Of a stretch of DNA of 56,657 nucleotides, positions 26,898 through 34,766 are shown in pieces. Source of the stretch: Clostridia bacterium (lineage in GTDB: Bacteria > Bacillota > Clostridia > TANB77 > CAG-508); assembly GCA_022793875.1 (NCBI GenBank), contig JAAWDR010000025.1:1-56657 (forward strand), in the 5' to 3' direction. Under the pieces are notes generated by a model. It did no database searches. It saw only the letters and a program-made list of their open reading frames with translations, and was not told where the DNA came from. A program made the translations under genes and the position numbers. Numbering within the stretch: position 1 is the first letter of the stretch; each line of letters starts with the position of its first letter.

Positions 26898-26923
26898 TAA
26901 AATTTTGTAAAAGATTTCAAAAA
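26898..26923. repeat. 26-bp direct repeat flanking the IS element, right copy
   Basis: Identical to 25741-25766. Confidence 0.8.
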
Positions 26924-26927
26924 ACTA

Positions 26928-26956
26928 TTGACATAAATATTTATTTATGTTATCTT
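26928..26956 (+). promoter_or_regulatory. Promoter of the island secreted protein
   Basis: TTGACA at 26928-26933 and TATCTT at 26951-26956, 17-nt spacing. The 5' leader includes a small hairpin (GATGTT/AACATC, 27006-27030). Confidence 0.75.
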
Positions 26957-27094
26957 ATCAGATAGTTCGTTAAATACAGTGTACTAAAAGTAATATAATT
27001 GCAATGATGTTGTTTTTATTATAACATCTTTGTAATAAAAAGAAGTGAAGTTGCCTATACAAACAAACACAACACAACCTAAGGAGGTAGCATT

Positions 27095-27646
27095 ATGATG
27101 AAGATGAAGAGAATGTATAAGCAGTTTTTGGCACTTGTTTTGGCTGTAACAATGGTTATGTCTTATGGCATTGCCGTTTCGGCTGCTGAAATCAATGAAG
27201 ATTTTGAAAGCAATGAAGATATGAAAGTTGTTTTTGTAAATGAAGACGGTAGCGTTTTGGATGTTGTAGATGCCGATGAATCTGGTATTATTGAATATGA
27301 TGTCGATGATACAAATGTTACTTCAAATATTGAAAGAAGTGCAAGATCTATCGATATCCTTAATCAAACTTATTCTAATCAGGGAATAGATGATAAACGC
27401 ACTATCACTCGCACAATGAGTCAATCTGGTTATCTTGTTGTTAGGCTATATGTTAAAGGTTCTGCTCATATTAAAGTTAATATCAAAAATGGTTTACTTT
27501 GGTATACTTTATATGAGGATACTGCAACCAATGCTTTATCTTCCAAAAGGTCTGTTGAGTCCATTCCGCAAGGTAGAACTGTAGAAATTACTATTACGCC
27601 TAAGGTAAATAATACTACTTATACTATTCAGGCTTGGATTGAATAA
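27095..27646 (+). CDS. Small secreted protein, unknown function
   Basis: 183 residues with an AAGGAGG ribosome site. A Sec signal peptide covers residues 1-32 (ends IAVSAAE). An acidic Asp/Glu-rich segment (about 36-75) is followed by a beta-rich C-terminal domain (about 105-183; SGYLVVRLYVKGSAHIKVNI, then TVEITITPKVNN). Codon use is richer in C and G than the neighbours. It sits on the tRNA-Lys island right of the IS element. Similar in general plan, but not clearly homologous, to the secreted proteins at 12738 and 46344. Confidence 0.7.
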   Translation: MMKMKRMYKQFLALVLAVTMVMSYGIAVSAAEINEDFESNEDMKVVFVNEDGSVLDVVDADESGIIEYDVDDTNVTSNIERSARSIDILNQTYSNQGIDDKRTITRTMSQSGYLVVRLYVKGSAHIKVNIKNGLLWYTLYEDTATNALSSKRSVESIPQGRTVEITITPKVNNTTYTIQAWIE

Positions 27647-27712
27647 TAAGTTCATATTTTTAAATGTAATACCTGATAACTCATAATCTATTAGGTAACT
27701 TTAACTTCTAAT

Positions 27713-27742
27713 AAAAAATGATGCAAATATTGCATCATTTTT
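27713..27742. terminator. Bidirectional terminator
   Basis: AAAATGATGCAA pairs with TTGCATCATTTT and is bordered by A and T runs on the two sides; it lies between convergent genes. Confidence 0.85.
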
Positions 27743-27779
27743 ATTATTTTATTAGAGTTATACATATTTTTATATTTAG

Positions 27780-28403
27780 TTAACTATCACTTTGTAGTCC
27801 AATATCTTTAGACCAAATTTCTCTTTTATTACCTCTTTTGTCTTCAAAATATATTTTATCTATAGTATTATCCATTGTAATAGTTGCCCAACCACTACAT
27901 ACTTTACCAAATGGATATTTCCCTATCACTTTAACATATATATCTTTTACTCCATTATCTTCAATTACTTCATATTGATAACCTTCTGTGCAAATATATC
28001 TCTCCTTCCAATCATACAAATTAAATATATAATTATTTTTTCCTTCAGATACTGTTTCAGTCCAAAAATCAATATACATGTCATTTATATTAATATAAAA
28101 TTCTGCCTTCTCAAGAAACTTAACTAATAATATACCAGCATTAAGCAAAATAAGTATAATTATTATAATACTACAAATTATGTTTGACATTTTTCTTTTG
28201 TATCCTTTTAAGTAATCAATTTGTTCTTTCTGATCTAACGATGTTTTTGTATCATCTTCATTAATTATCTCATTTAACATATTATTACAACTATTACATT
28301 CTTGCAAATGCTCACCTATTAATTTATTTGTTGATTCACTTGCAGTTTTATCAATATAACTTGGTAATAAATCTCTAATAATCTCACAATCTACTTGTTT
28401 CAT
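27780..28403 (-). CDS. Anti-sigma factor with N-terminal zinc finger
   Basis: 207 residues. The N-terminal anti-sigma domain has a His-Cys-Cys zinc motif (HLQECNSCNNML, about 32-43, with an upstream Cys6). One transmembrane helix (about 72-95) leads to an extracellular beta-rich sensor domain of about 110 residues with no clear family. It overlaps the sigma-factor gene by 4 nt, so the two are translationally coupled. It is expected to hold the sigma factor at the membrane until an envelope signal is sensed. Confidence 0.85.
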   Translation of the reverse strand: MKQVDCEIIRDLLPSYIDKTASESTNKLIGEHLQECNSCNNMLNEIINEDDTKTSLDQKEQIDYLKGYKRKMSNIICSIIIIILILLNAGILLVKFLEKAEFYININDMYIDFWTETVSEGKNNYIFNLYDWKERYICTEGYQYEVIEDNGVKDIYVKVIGKYPFGKVCSGWATITMDNTIDKIYFEDKRGNKREIWSKDIGLQSDS

Positions 28404-28882
28404 GTCATTATCTCCTTTCTTAATTTTTGTTTTCCTCTAAAAAAAGTAACTTTTGCCCAACTCTCTGTCTTATTTAATATTTTTCCTATTTCTTTAAAAG
28501 TCAAATCACCTGTGAGTCTTAAATATATTACTTCTCTAGTAGGTACATCTAATTTTTGAAGAGCTTCAAATAACTTCAATTTATTATCATAGCTAATATA
28601 ATCATCTTCTAATATTTTACTATCCATAACATTTAAGTCATCAATAGATATAAAACTCTTTAAATTATTTTCTTTTAATTTTTTATATAGAATTCTTTTT
28701 GCAATAGAACAAAGCCAAACTGAAATTTCACAATCTCCACGAAATTTCTCTATCTGATTTATTGCTACTACAAAGGTTTCTTGCATAATATCTTCAGCCA
28801 AATTTATGTCTTTTGTAATGCTGAATATATACTTTTTAATTAAGCTAGCATACTCCATATAAATTTTATCCATATTTTCCAT
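28400..28882 (-). CDS. ECF-type RNA polymerase sigma factor
   Basis: 160 residues from the ATG at 28882, preferred over the upstream ATG at 28912 because AGGAG sits 8 nt before it. Region 2 is visible (NLAEDIMQETFVVAINQIEK and GDCEISVWLCSIAKRILYKK, about 28-75) and region 4 (REVIYLRLTGDLTFKEIGKI, about 118-137). There is no C-terminal extension. It is paired with the membrane anti-sigma gene; targets are probably its own operon and island genes. Confidence 0.92.
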   Translation of the reverse strand: MENMDKIYMEYASLIKKYIFSITKDINLAEDIMQETFVVAINQIEKFRGDCEISVWLCSIAKRILYKKLKENNLKSFISIDDLNVMDSKILEDDYISYDNKLKLFEALQKLDVPTREVIYLRLTGDLTFKEIGKILNKTESWAKVTFFRGKQKLRKEIMT

Positions 28883-29138
28883 TATTTTTACTCTCCTATA
28901 TATTAGTGTCAAATTTTATACAATTAGTTACAAATTTTTAAAAGAAATTTAAAATTCTTTAATTTTTTATTATATAGTTTAATAGATAAGTGTAAAATTT
29001 TTATCTATTAATTTGGATAAATTTTATTATTTACTAAACTCTTATAATTACTTTTATTTATAATTAACATTATAAGAATATTATCATAAAAATAGATAAT
29101 TTTCAATTAAAAAGATATTATTGTGCTTTACATTTCCT

Positions 29139-29601
29139 TTTAAAGAAATTTTTTATTTTTTTCCAAAAACTTAATTTCAATATTGATTCTTCTTCTATAA
29201 CTAGTGGTTTGTTATTTTTAATTTCTTTTTGTTCTTCTAGTATCTTTCTTATGCGTTCATTTATTCTTTCTATTCCAATCCCTTTACTCTATTACATTCT
29301 CATTTTTACCACTCATATACTGATATAATACATCACCACTAAGTAATATAAATTTTGGTTTTTTCTCCATTTGCTCATCACTTGTTATTAAATCAATTAC
29401 TTCCGTTCCTGACATTTCAGGCATTTTATTATCTGTTATTACTATATTGGGTTGTTTTTCTTTTATTAATTCTAGTTCTTCTTTGCCATTCAATGCAATT
29501 CCGCAAATTTCTATATAATCAAGCTCTTGCAAATTATTCTTTTGTATTTCGTTCATCTTTTCATTATCATCGGCTAATATTACTTTTATTTTTTCTTCCA
29601 T
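29139..29601 (-). CDS. Orphan receiver-domain protein with helical tail, split by a +1 frameshift
   Basis: The N-terminal receiver domain (about 1-95) has the acidic pair DD11-12, phosphoacceptor Asp57 in PNIVITDNKMPEMSG and a conserved Ser in ILLSGD. The first frame ends with GAG TAA AGG. Leaving out the T at 29286 gives GAG AAA GGG and continues 48 codons as a charged amphipathic tail (GIGIERINERIRKILEEQ ... FWKKIKKFL). The product is 153 residues with no DNA-binding domain. The receiver resembles that of Spo0A, and a Spo0A-like gene lies 0.4 kb away. Here the break is at a stop codon rather than at CGG. Confidence 0.7.
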
Positions 29602-29715
29602 TTTACCTCCTAAAATTTAAAATTTTTGTAACTTTTTTCATTTTTGTAACTACCTGTAATTATATGGTATTAAAAAAATAATATAGAATACACTATATAA
29701 TTTAAGGAGTTAATT

Positions 29716-29979
29716 ATGAATAATTCTAGAAATACAAAGATTGATAAAAATATTGTTTCTGCAAAAATTAAATATTATCGTACCAAAAATGGCTGGTCTT
29801 ATCAAAAAATGTCTGATAAACTAATGTTTATTGGTATTGATATTCATAAACAATCTATTTATGCAATTGAAAAAGGTCTTCGTACTGTAGTTGATTATGA
29901 ACTATGTGGCTTTGCTAAATGTTTCAATATAACTGTTAATGATTTAATAAGTGATTTTTTTGATACTTTAGATAAATAA
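29716..29979 (+). CDS. Cro/CI-type helix-turn-helix protein
   Basis: 87 residues. The XRE fold is visible: IKYYRTKNGWSYQKMSDKL, then the recognition helix IDIHKQSIYAIEKGLRTV and LCGFAKCFNITVNDLIS. A TAAGGAG site is 7 nt upstream. Two TTTTTGTAAC words (29623 and 29641) lie in the divergent region shared with the receiver gene. First of three small regulators of this kind on the island. Confidence 0.85.
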   Translation: MNNSRNTKIDKNIVSAKIKYYRTKNGWSYQKMSDKLMFIGIDIHKQSIYAIEKGLRTVVDYELCGFAKCFNITVNDLISDFFDTLDK

Positions 29980-29994
29980 TATTTATCATTGTAT

Positions 29995-30798
29995 TTACTT
30001 ATTTAACTCTAGTCTTATTTTGTCAGCTATCATCGCAATAAATTCGCTATTAGTTGGTTTTCCTTTAGATATAGAAACTGTATATCCAAAAATACTTCGA
30101 GTAGTTTTCAAATCTCCCCTTCCCCATGCAGTTTCAACCGCATGTCTAATAGCACGTTCAACCCTACTTGGTGTTGTTCCATATTTGTATGCTACTGCAG
30201 GATAAATTTCTTTTGTTATTCTATTAACAATACTCATATTATTAACAGCCATAATAATTGCCTCTCGTATATAATGATAACCTTTTATATGCGCTGGAAC
30301 TCCAAGATCATGAATAATATTTGTAATTTCAATTTCTAAATTTTTAGAATTTGAATCTCCTCTTGGTGTTTCAATATATTTTGGTTTTTTCTTGAACTTT
30401 TCTGTATTTTCATTAAACTCTTTATCGCTAAGTTCTTTAATTCTTTGTGATAGTACCTTGAAATCAATTGGTTTAAACATATAATATGTTGCACCTAATT
30501 TTAGTGCTTTCTTTACTATTCTTTCTTCTTTAACTTCTGATACTATTATATATATAGTGTTATCTTTTATTTTTTGTCTATTAATTTTTTCTAATAACCC
30601 AATTCCATCTAAATAAGGCATTATTATGTCTAATATTACTATATCTGGTTTTTTACATTTTATCATTTCATATGCTTCATCTCCATCATTTGCAGTTCCT
30701 ATTACTTCCAAATATTTATATCTATTTATATACTTTCTAAGGTCTTCTATATAGTCTTCATTATCATCTGCAATTGCAATTTTTGTTTTTCCTTCCAT
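29995..30798 (-). CDS. Spo0A-family response regulator (accessory paralogue)
   Basis: 267 residues. The receiver domain (1-125) has DD11-12, phospho-Asp57 in [15 protein letters not shown] and the conserved Lys in MFKPIDF. The C-terminal Spo0A DNA-binding domain (about 150-265) is well conserved, including the recognition region [20 protein letters not shown]. Spo0A is the master regulator of sporulation. The usual chromosomal neighbour spoIVB is absent, and the gene lies on a tRNA-bounded island between small Cro/CI genes, so it is probably an extra copy rather than the sole cellular Spo0A. The start has an AGGAGAAG site. Confidence 0.9.
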   Translation of the reverse strand: MEGKTKIAIADDNEDYIEDLRKYINRYKYLEVIGTANDGDEAYEMIKCKKPDIVILDIIMPYLDGIGLLEKINRQKIKDNTIYIIVSEVKEERIVKKALKLGATYYMFKPIDFKVLSQRIKELSDKEFNENTEKFKKKPKYIETPRGDSNSKNLEIEITNIIHDLGVPAHIKGYHYIREAIIMAVNNMSIVNRITKEIYPAVAYKYGTTPSRVERAIRHAVETAWGRGDLKTTRSIFGYTVSISKGKPTNSEFIAMIADKIRLELNK

Positions 30799-31002
30799 TA
30801 CTACTTCTCCTATAATATATTTATTTTTTGTAACTCTTATATACTTTTATCATGAATTAATTTTAAAGTTTTTCACATAATATATTTATTAATTGTTTAC
30901 AATATTCTAACACACTTTAATGATAAAGTGAATATTTTTGTACATCTTAGTGAACATATTTTATTTTATATTTTGTTAAGATATTTCTGAAAGGAGTTTT
31001 CT

Positions 31003-31263
31003 ATGGATTTTTCTCAATTAGTTGCCACAAAAATAACTGAACTTATGAAAGAACGAAATCTAAATGTTAACCAATTATCTAAGTTAACAGGAATATATCG
31101 TTCAACACTTAATATGTTTTTAAAAAGAAAAAATAAAACCATTCGTTTAGAAAACTTATTATATATTTGCGAAGCCTTTAATATAAAATTATCTGATTTC
31201 TTTTCTGATGAAAGGTTTGATGAGTGTGAAGCTCATGATTGGAGAAATAAAGTTAAAAATTAA
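31003..31263 (+). CDS. Cro/CI-type helix-turn-helix protein
   Basis: 86 residues with a XRE fold: ITELMKERNLNVNQLSKLTG, then IYRSTLNMFLKRK and a C-terminal LENLLYICEAFNIKLSDFF. The AAAGGAG site is 7 nt upstream. It sits divergently from the Spo0A-like gene. Confidence 0.87.
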   Translation: MDFSQLVATKITELMKERNLNVNQLSKLTGIYRSTLNMFLKRKNKTIRLENLLYICEAFNIKLSDFFSDERFDECEAHDWRNKVKN

Positions 31264-31338
31264 TAATGTTTATTATATTTTTACCTTATATTTCTTTTAT
31301 TTTTCTTTTGCTTATTCAATTTAAAATAAATATATTTT

Positions 31339-31683
31339 CTAATTTAAGTCAATCTTTCCACAAAATATTATATCAATTATATCATTAACTCCTGCTTTAT
31401 AATAAAGTTCCGAATCAAATGTCTGTATTTTCAATCTATTATCTAATAATTTATCAATAGACTTTAATATTTGTTTCTTTATTGTTTTACTAACATTAGG
31501 TATATTTTCTATTTTATTAATAATATCGCTTTGAGTTATATCATTTAAATTATTTTCTTTTATAAATTTCTCTCTTTCTTCAATTACTCCTTCTAATTTA
31601 TTATATCTTGTTTGAAACAACTCATTTATGATGTTATTTTCTGCTTCGTTTCCATCTTGATCAATTATTATTAACTTTCTCAT
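31339..31683 (-). CDS. Hypothetical protein
   Basis: 114 residues, no recognised domain. An N-terminal beta segment (MRKLIIIDQDGNEAENNIIN) is followed by predicted helices, some amphipathic (SKTIKKQILKSIDKLLDN), and a short hydrophobic end. No signal peptide. The start has a GGAGG site. Flanked on both sides by Cro/CI genes on the opposite strand, suggesting a shared regulatory unit of the island. Confidence 0.65.
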   Translation of the reverse strand: MRKLIIIDQDGNEAENNIINELFQTRYNKLEGVIEEREKFIKENNLNDITQSDIINKIENIPNVSKTIKKQILKSIDKLLDNRLKIQTFDSELYYKAGVNDIIDIIFCGKIDLN

Positions 31684-31850
31684 TCTTTCCTCCTCAATTA
31701 TTTATTTGGATATTACATCAAGAAACTAATTTTAAAAATACTATTATTATATAAATTTTTGTAAACTATATATTTTAGACTATATTTATAGTCTGTTTAG
31801 ATAAAAAAAATTGCTATACTTTAGTTAAATTTTTAGAAAGGAACTTCACT

Positions 31851-32105
31851 ATGCAATTAAACGATGCTATTCGAATTAGAATAAATTATTTTTTAAACAA
31901 AAAAGGCTTATCTTCTTTGTGGGATTTATACATTGCAACTGGAGTCCCAAAATCAACAATTAATGCTCTATTAAGTTCTAATAAAAACAAATTACCAAGA
32001 CTTCCTACTTTACTTCATTTGTGTGAAGGACTTGATACAAATCTTATGGAATTTTTCAATGACCCTATATTTATGGATATTGAAGATTCTTCTGAAGATA
32101 AATAG
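31851..32105 (+). CDS. Cro/CI-type helix-turn-helix protein
   Basis: 84 residues, XRE-like: INYFLNKKGLSSLWDLYIAT, recognition helix GVPKSTINALLSSNKN and LPTLLHLCEGLDTNLMEFF. An AAAGGA site is upstream. Third small regulator on the island and related in plan to the one at 31003. Confidence 0.82.
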   Translation: MQLNDAIRIRINYFLNKKGLSSLWDLYIATGVPKSTINALLSSNKNKLPRLPTLLHLCEGLDTNLMEFFNDPIFMDIEDSSEDK

Positions 32106-32631
32106 CATTTTATTGAAAATATCATATGTATTTCTTTTATTATATATTTGTTTGATACCCATTCAATTCCGTCTGCCCTTAAATCTTAACATAGCTATAA
32201 TGATAAAATCAATTATATTTCAAATATTTATAATTATTGGAGGTGTTTCATATTGAATACTACAACTGATGAACTTTTGAAAGATTTTAGAAATTATTTA
32301 GATAAAATTTAAATGATTAGAATTGATTTATATATGAAACCTTGAAATTCTGGAGTGGAAAATGATGTATTATTCCCATTGTTTCCAAAAAATAACACAT
32401 CATATAGAAACCCATCATTCTATTGTTTTCAATTATATGATAGTGGCTAGTATGTAGATTTATTTAATCTACTGCAAATGCTATTTTTTAATATTGTGCA
32501 TACTTTTTACACCTATATATTCTTTTGATTGATATCCTAACAACAGTATTAAATTGTTCTGTATCTGATTTAATAGGTAAGAAAAAATAAATATTTAATA
32601 GTCTATCCATATAAAATGAATAGACTATTTT
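32106..32631. other. Intergenic stretch on the island
   Basis: No intact gene. A TTG at 32255 with GGAGG upstream opens a 19-codon frame (NTTTDELLKDFRNYLDKI) that looks like the first helix of a tyrosine recombinase N-terminal domain cut short. Small inverted repeats are present (GATGTATTATT/AAATAACACATC near 32363-32405; TAGATT/AATCTA near 32455). A terminator hairpin for the minus-strand gene is at 32598-32634. Confidence 0.5.
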
Positions 32632-32634
32632 TTA
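32598..32634. terminator. Terminator hairpin
   Basis: AATAGTCTAT pairs with ATAGACTATT and is followed by TTTTT; it may serve either strand. Confidence 0.7.
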
Positions 32635-32970
32635 AGCAATTTCATTTAATGTATAATTAACATTAAAATTATCATCAAAAAAATCTTTATATTCTGAAAT
32701 ACATTTTACATTTAAATTATATCCTAATGGATACAAATCCCTAAATATTCTCCTTATTATGAAATCTAAGTTATCAGAATGGTTTACTCTAATTATAAAA
32801 GTAATATTTTTTATATTTGTATTTTCAATCTCTTTTAAAATCATATAAGAATTAGAAATATTTTGAAAAGCTATTGTTGGAATATTAGTTGTTTCTTTTA
32901 TCAAATTGCCTAAAAGAAAATTATCTGTTAAAAATATACTAGTTGAATTTTGATTAATATTATTTCTCAT
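32632..32970 (-). CDS. Hypothetical protein, possibly a toprim-like fragment
   Basis: 112 residues. The alternation of short beta strands and helices (STSIFLTDNFLLGNLIKETT, IPTIAFQNISN, NIKNITFIIRVNHSDNLDFI) vaguely resembles the toprim region of phage or plasmid primases, but the acidic catalytic residues expected of toprim are not clear. It could be a remnant of a larger replication protein of the island. There is no convincing ribosome site. Confidence 0.45.
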   Translation of the reverse strand: MRNNINQNSTSIFLTDNFLLGNLIKETTNIPTIAFQNISNSYMILKEIENTNIKNITFIIRVNHSDNLDFIIRRIFRDLYPLGYNLNVKCISEYKDFFDDNFNVNYTLNEIA

Positions 32971-33064
32971 AATACAGATTTTAACACTAGTTCTATTTAT
33001 TACTAAAACATAAAGAAAATCAAAAAAATTATTTAAAAAGTTAAAATTAAAATGGAGTGAAGAT

Positions 33065-33483
33065 ATGCCAATATTTTTAAATAGATATAATAAGCCATAT
33101 GTTCCTAAAAATTTAGCTAAAAGTACGAATTAGAATATCTTACACCATATGGATTAAGACATTCATTTGCTACATTCTTATCTGAACAGGGAATGAGAGA
33201 TATTGTATTAATGAAATTAATGGGACATGCTGATTTTGGAAGAACACAAAAATATTATATATTTGTTTCTGATGAAAGAAAGAAGAAGAAATATGAAAAA
33301 GCATGGGGATTAGTTCCTCAATCAAATAGTAGTAACATAATAGATACAAATACAGCTAATATATCAAATTTAAATGAAATTGATATAAATAACATAATGA
33401 TAAAGCAGTTTGAACAGTTGCAGAAAATTTGGATACAAACGCTTACATCATCTATAGTAATGCAAAAAAATAATACCATTTAA
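33065..33483 (+). pseudogene. Tyrosine recombinase (integrase) C-terminal remnant
   Basis: A GGAGTGAAG site and ATG at 33065 open 20 codons (MPIFLNRYNKPYVPKNLAKS), then a stop. Another frame continues as the catalytic core: TPYGLRHSFATFLSEQG (Arg and first His region), LMKLMGHADFGRTQKYY with the conserved His and Tyr, and a 60-residue polar tail. One missing base joins them (139 residues). The N-terminal core-binding domain and first catalytic Arg are absent. It abuts the 3' end of tRNA-Lys, the usual place for an element's integrase. Confidence 0.8.
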
Positions 33484-33492
33484 GGTATTATA

Positions 33493-33568
33493 TGGTGCAT
33501 CATCTCGGTTTCGAACCGAGGACCTTCAGATTAAGAGTCTGCTGCTCTACCAGCTGAGCTAATGATGC
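33493..33568 (-). tRNA. tRNA-Lys (anticodon CTT), island integration target
   Basis: A 76-nt cloverleaf: acceptor GCATCAT/ATGATGC, anticodon loop CTCTTAA, T arm CTCGGTTCGAAACCGAG and encoded CCA. Its 3' 43 nt are duplicated at 24561-24603. Confidence 0.96.
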
Positions 33569-33752
33569 ATATGATGTAGATAGGCATTTACTAAGTTTCA
33601 AATGATGTATATGATAAAGCTATTATAGTACGAAAAAATAAAAATGTCAAGAATAATTTTTTGAAATTATGTAAATGGTTAAAATAAAATTCATTGACAA
33701 TAATAAAATAAATAGTTAAAATATATATAAATAGAAAGAGGTGGGTTAAATT

Positions 33753-34703
33753 ATGATAAAAATATATAATACAAATATCGAAACAGATAAAATAGAAGAA
33801 ATAAAAGAATTTAAAAAAGGAAGTTGGATAAGTTTAGTAAACCCATCAGAAATAGAAATCAAAAAAGTATGTGAAAATGTAAAAATACAAGAAGACTTCA
33901 TAAGAGATGCATTAGATATTGAAGAAAAAGCAAGAATTGATACAGAAGAAGACGATGGAACAATATTATTTGTAGTTGATGTACCAATAATAGAGAAAAA
34001 CGATGAAAATGATGTATATACAACAATGCCATTAGGAATGATTGTGGTGAGAGATGACTTTTTTATAACAGTATCATTAAGAAAAAATAAAATAATAGAA
34101 GACTTTGAAAAAAGAAAAGTAAAAAGTTTACAAACATATAAAAAATCAAAATTAATATTTCAAATATTATATTTAAATTCATCGTATTACTTATCATATT
34201 TAAAACAAATAAATAAAGAAACAGAGATAGCAGAATATATATTAAAAAACTCAATGAAAAATAAAGAATTATTAAAATTACTAAGTTTGGAAAAGAGTTT
34301 AGTATATTTTACAACATCACTAAAATCAAATGAATTAGTAATGGAAAAAACAATGAGAGGAAAAATAATAAAGTTATATGAAGAAGATGAAGATATATTA
34401 GAAGATGCAATTACAGAAAATAGACAAGCGATAGAAATGGCAAATATATATAGAGATATTTTGAATGGAACTATGGACGCATATGCTTCAATAATATCAA
34501 ATAACCTAAATGGAGTAATGAAATTTTTAACATCTATAACAATAGTATTAGCAGTGCCAACAATGATATCAAGCTTTTGGGGAATGAATGTTGGGCTTCC
34601 TTTCCAAGAAAGTAAATTTGGATTTGTAATAATGATTGTAATTATGATAGCATTAACTTTATTTGTTACTTGGTGGTTAAAAAAGAAAGATATGTTGGAT
34701 TAA
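33753..34703 (+). CDS. corA: CorA-family divalent metal ion transporter
   Basis: 316 residues. A large N-terminal cytoplasmic domain (1-245) with acidic helices precedes two C-terminal transmembrane helices (about 254-274 and 286-308). The diagnostic GMN motif is in SSFWGMNVGLP (about 277), at the pore mouth that selects hydrated Mg2+. The C-terminus is basic (WWLKKKDMLD), as usual. The start has a GAAAGAGGTGG-type site. Intact and monocistronic. Confidence 0.93.
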   Translation: MIKIYNTNIETDKIEEIKEFKKGSWISLVNPSEIEIKKVCENVKIQEDFIRDALDIEEKARIDTEEDDGTILFVVDVPIIEKNDENDVYTTMPLGMIVVRDDFFITVSLRKNKIIEDFEKRKVKSLQTYKKSKLIFQILYLNSSYYLSYLKQINKETEIAEYILKNSMKNKELLKLLSLEKSLVYFTTSLKSNELVMEKTMRGKIIKLYEEDEDILEDAITENRQAIEMANIYRDILNGTMDAYASIISNNLNGVMKFLTSITIVLAVPTMISSFWGMNVGLPFQESKFGFVIMIVIMIALTLFVTWWLKKKDMLD

Positions 34704-34711
34704 AATAGTAA

Positions 34712-34766
34712 AAAAATAAATGTGACAAGTCTAAAGATGATTTTTTAAATTGTCACATTTATTTTT
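34712..34766. terminator. Bidirectional terminator
   Basis: AAATAAATGTGACAA pairs with TTGTCACATTTATTT around an internal loop; it is bordered by A and T runs and separates convergent corA and the capA-like gene. Confidence 0.88.

Larger units (their letters stand above)
24561..33568. mobile_element. Degraded genomic island integrated at tRNA-Lys(CTT)
   Basis: Bounded on the left by a 43-bp copy of the tRNA 3' end and on the right by the intact tRNA-Lys gene, with a tyrosine-recombinase remnant directly next to the tRNA, this 9-kb segment has the layout of an integrated element. Cargo: OB-fold-like protein, IS481-type element, secreted protein, ECF sigma/anti-sigma, orphan receiver, Spo0A-like regulator, three Cro/CI-type proteins and hypotheticals. 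No relaxase or conjugation genes remain and the integrase is broken, so it is probably no longer mobile by itself. Confidence 0.8.
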
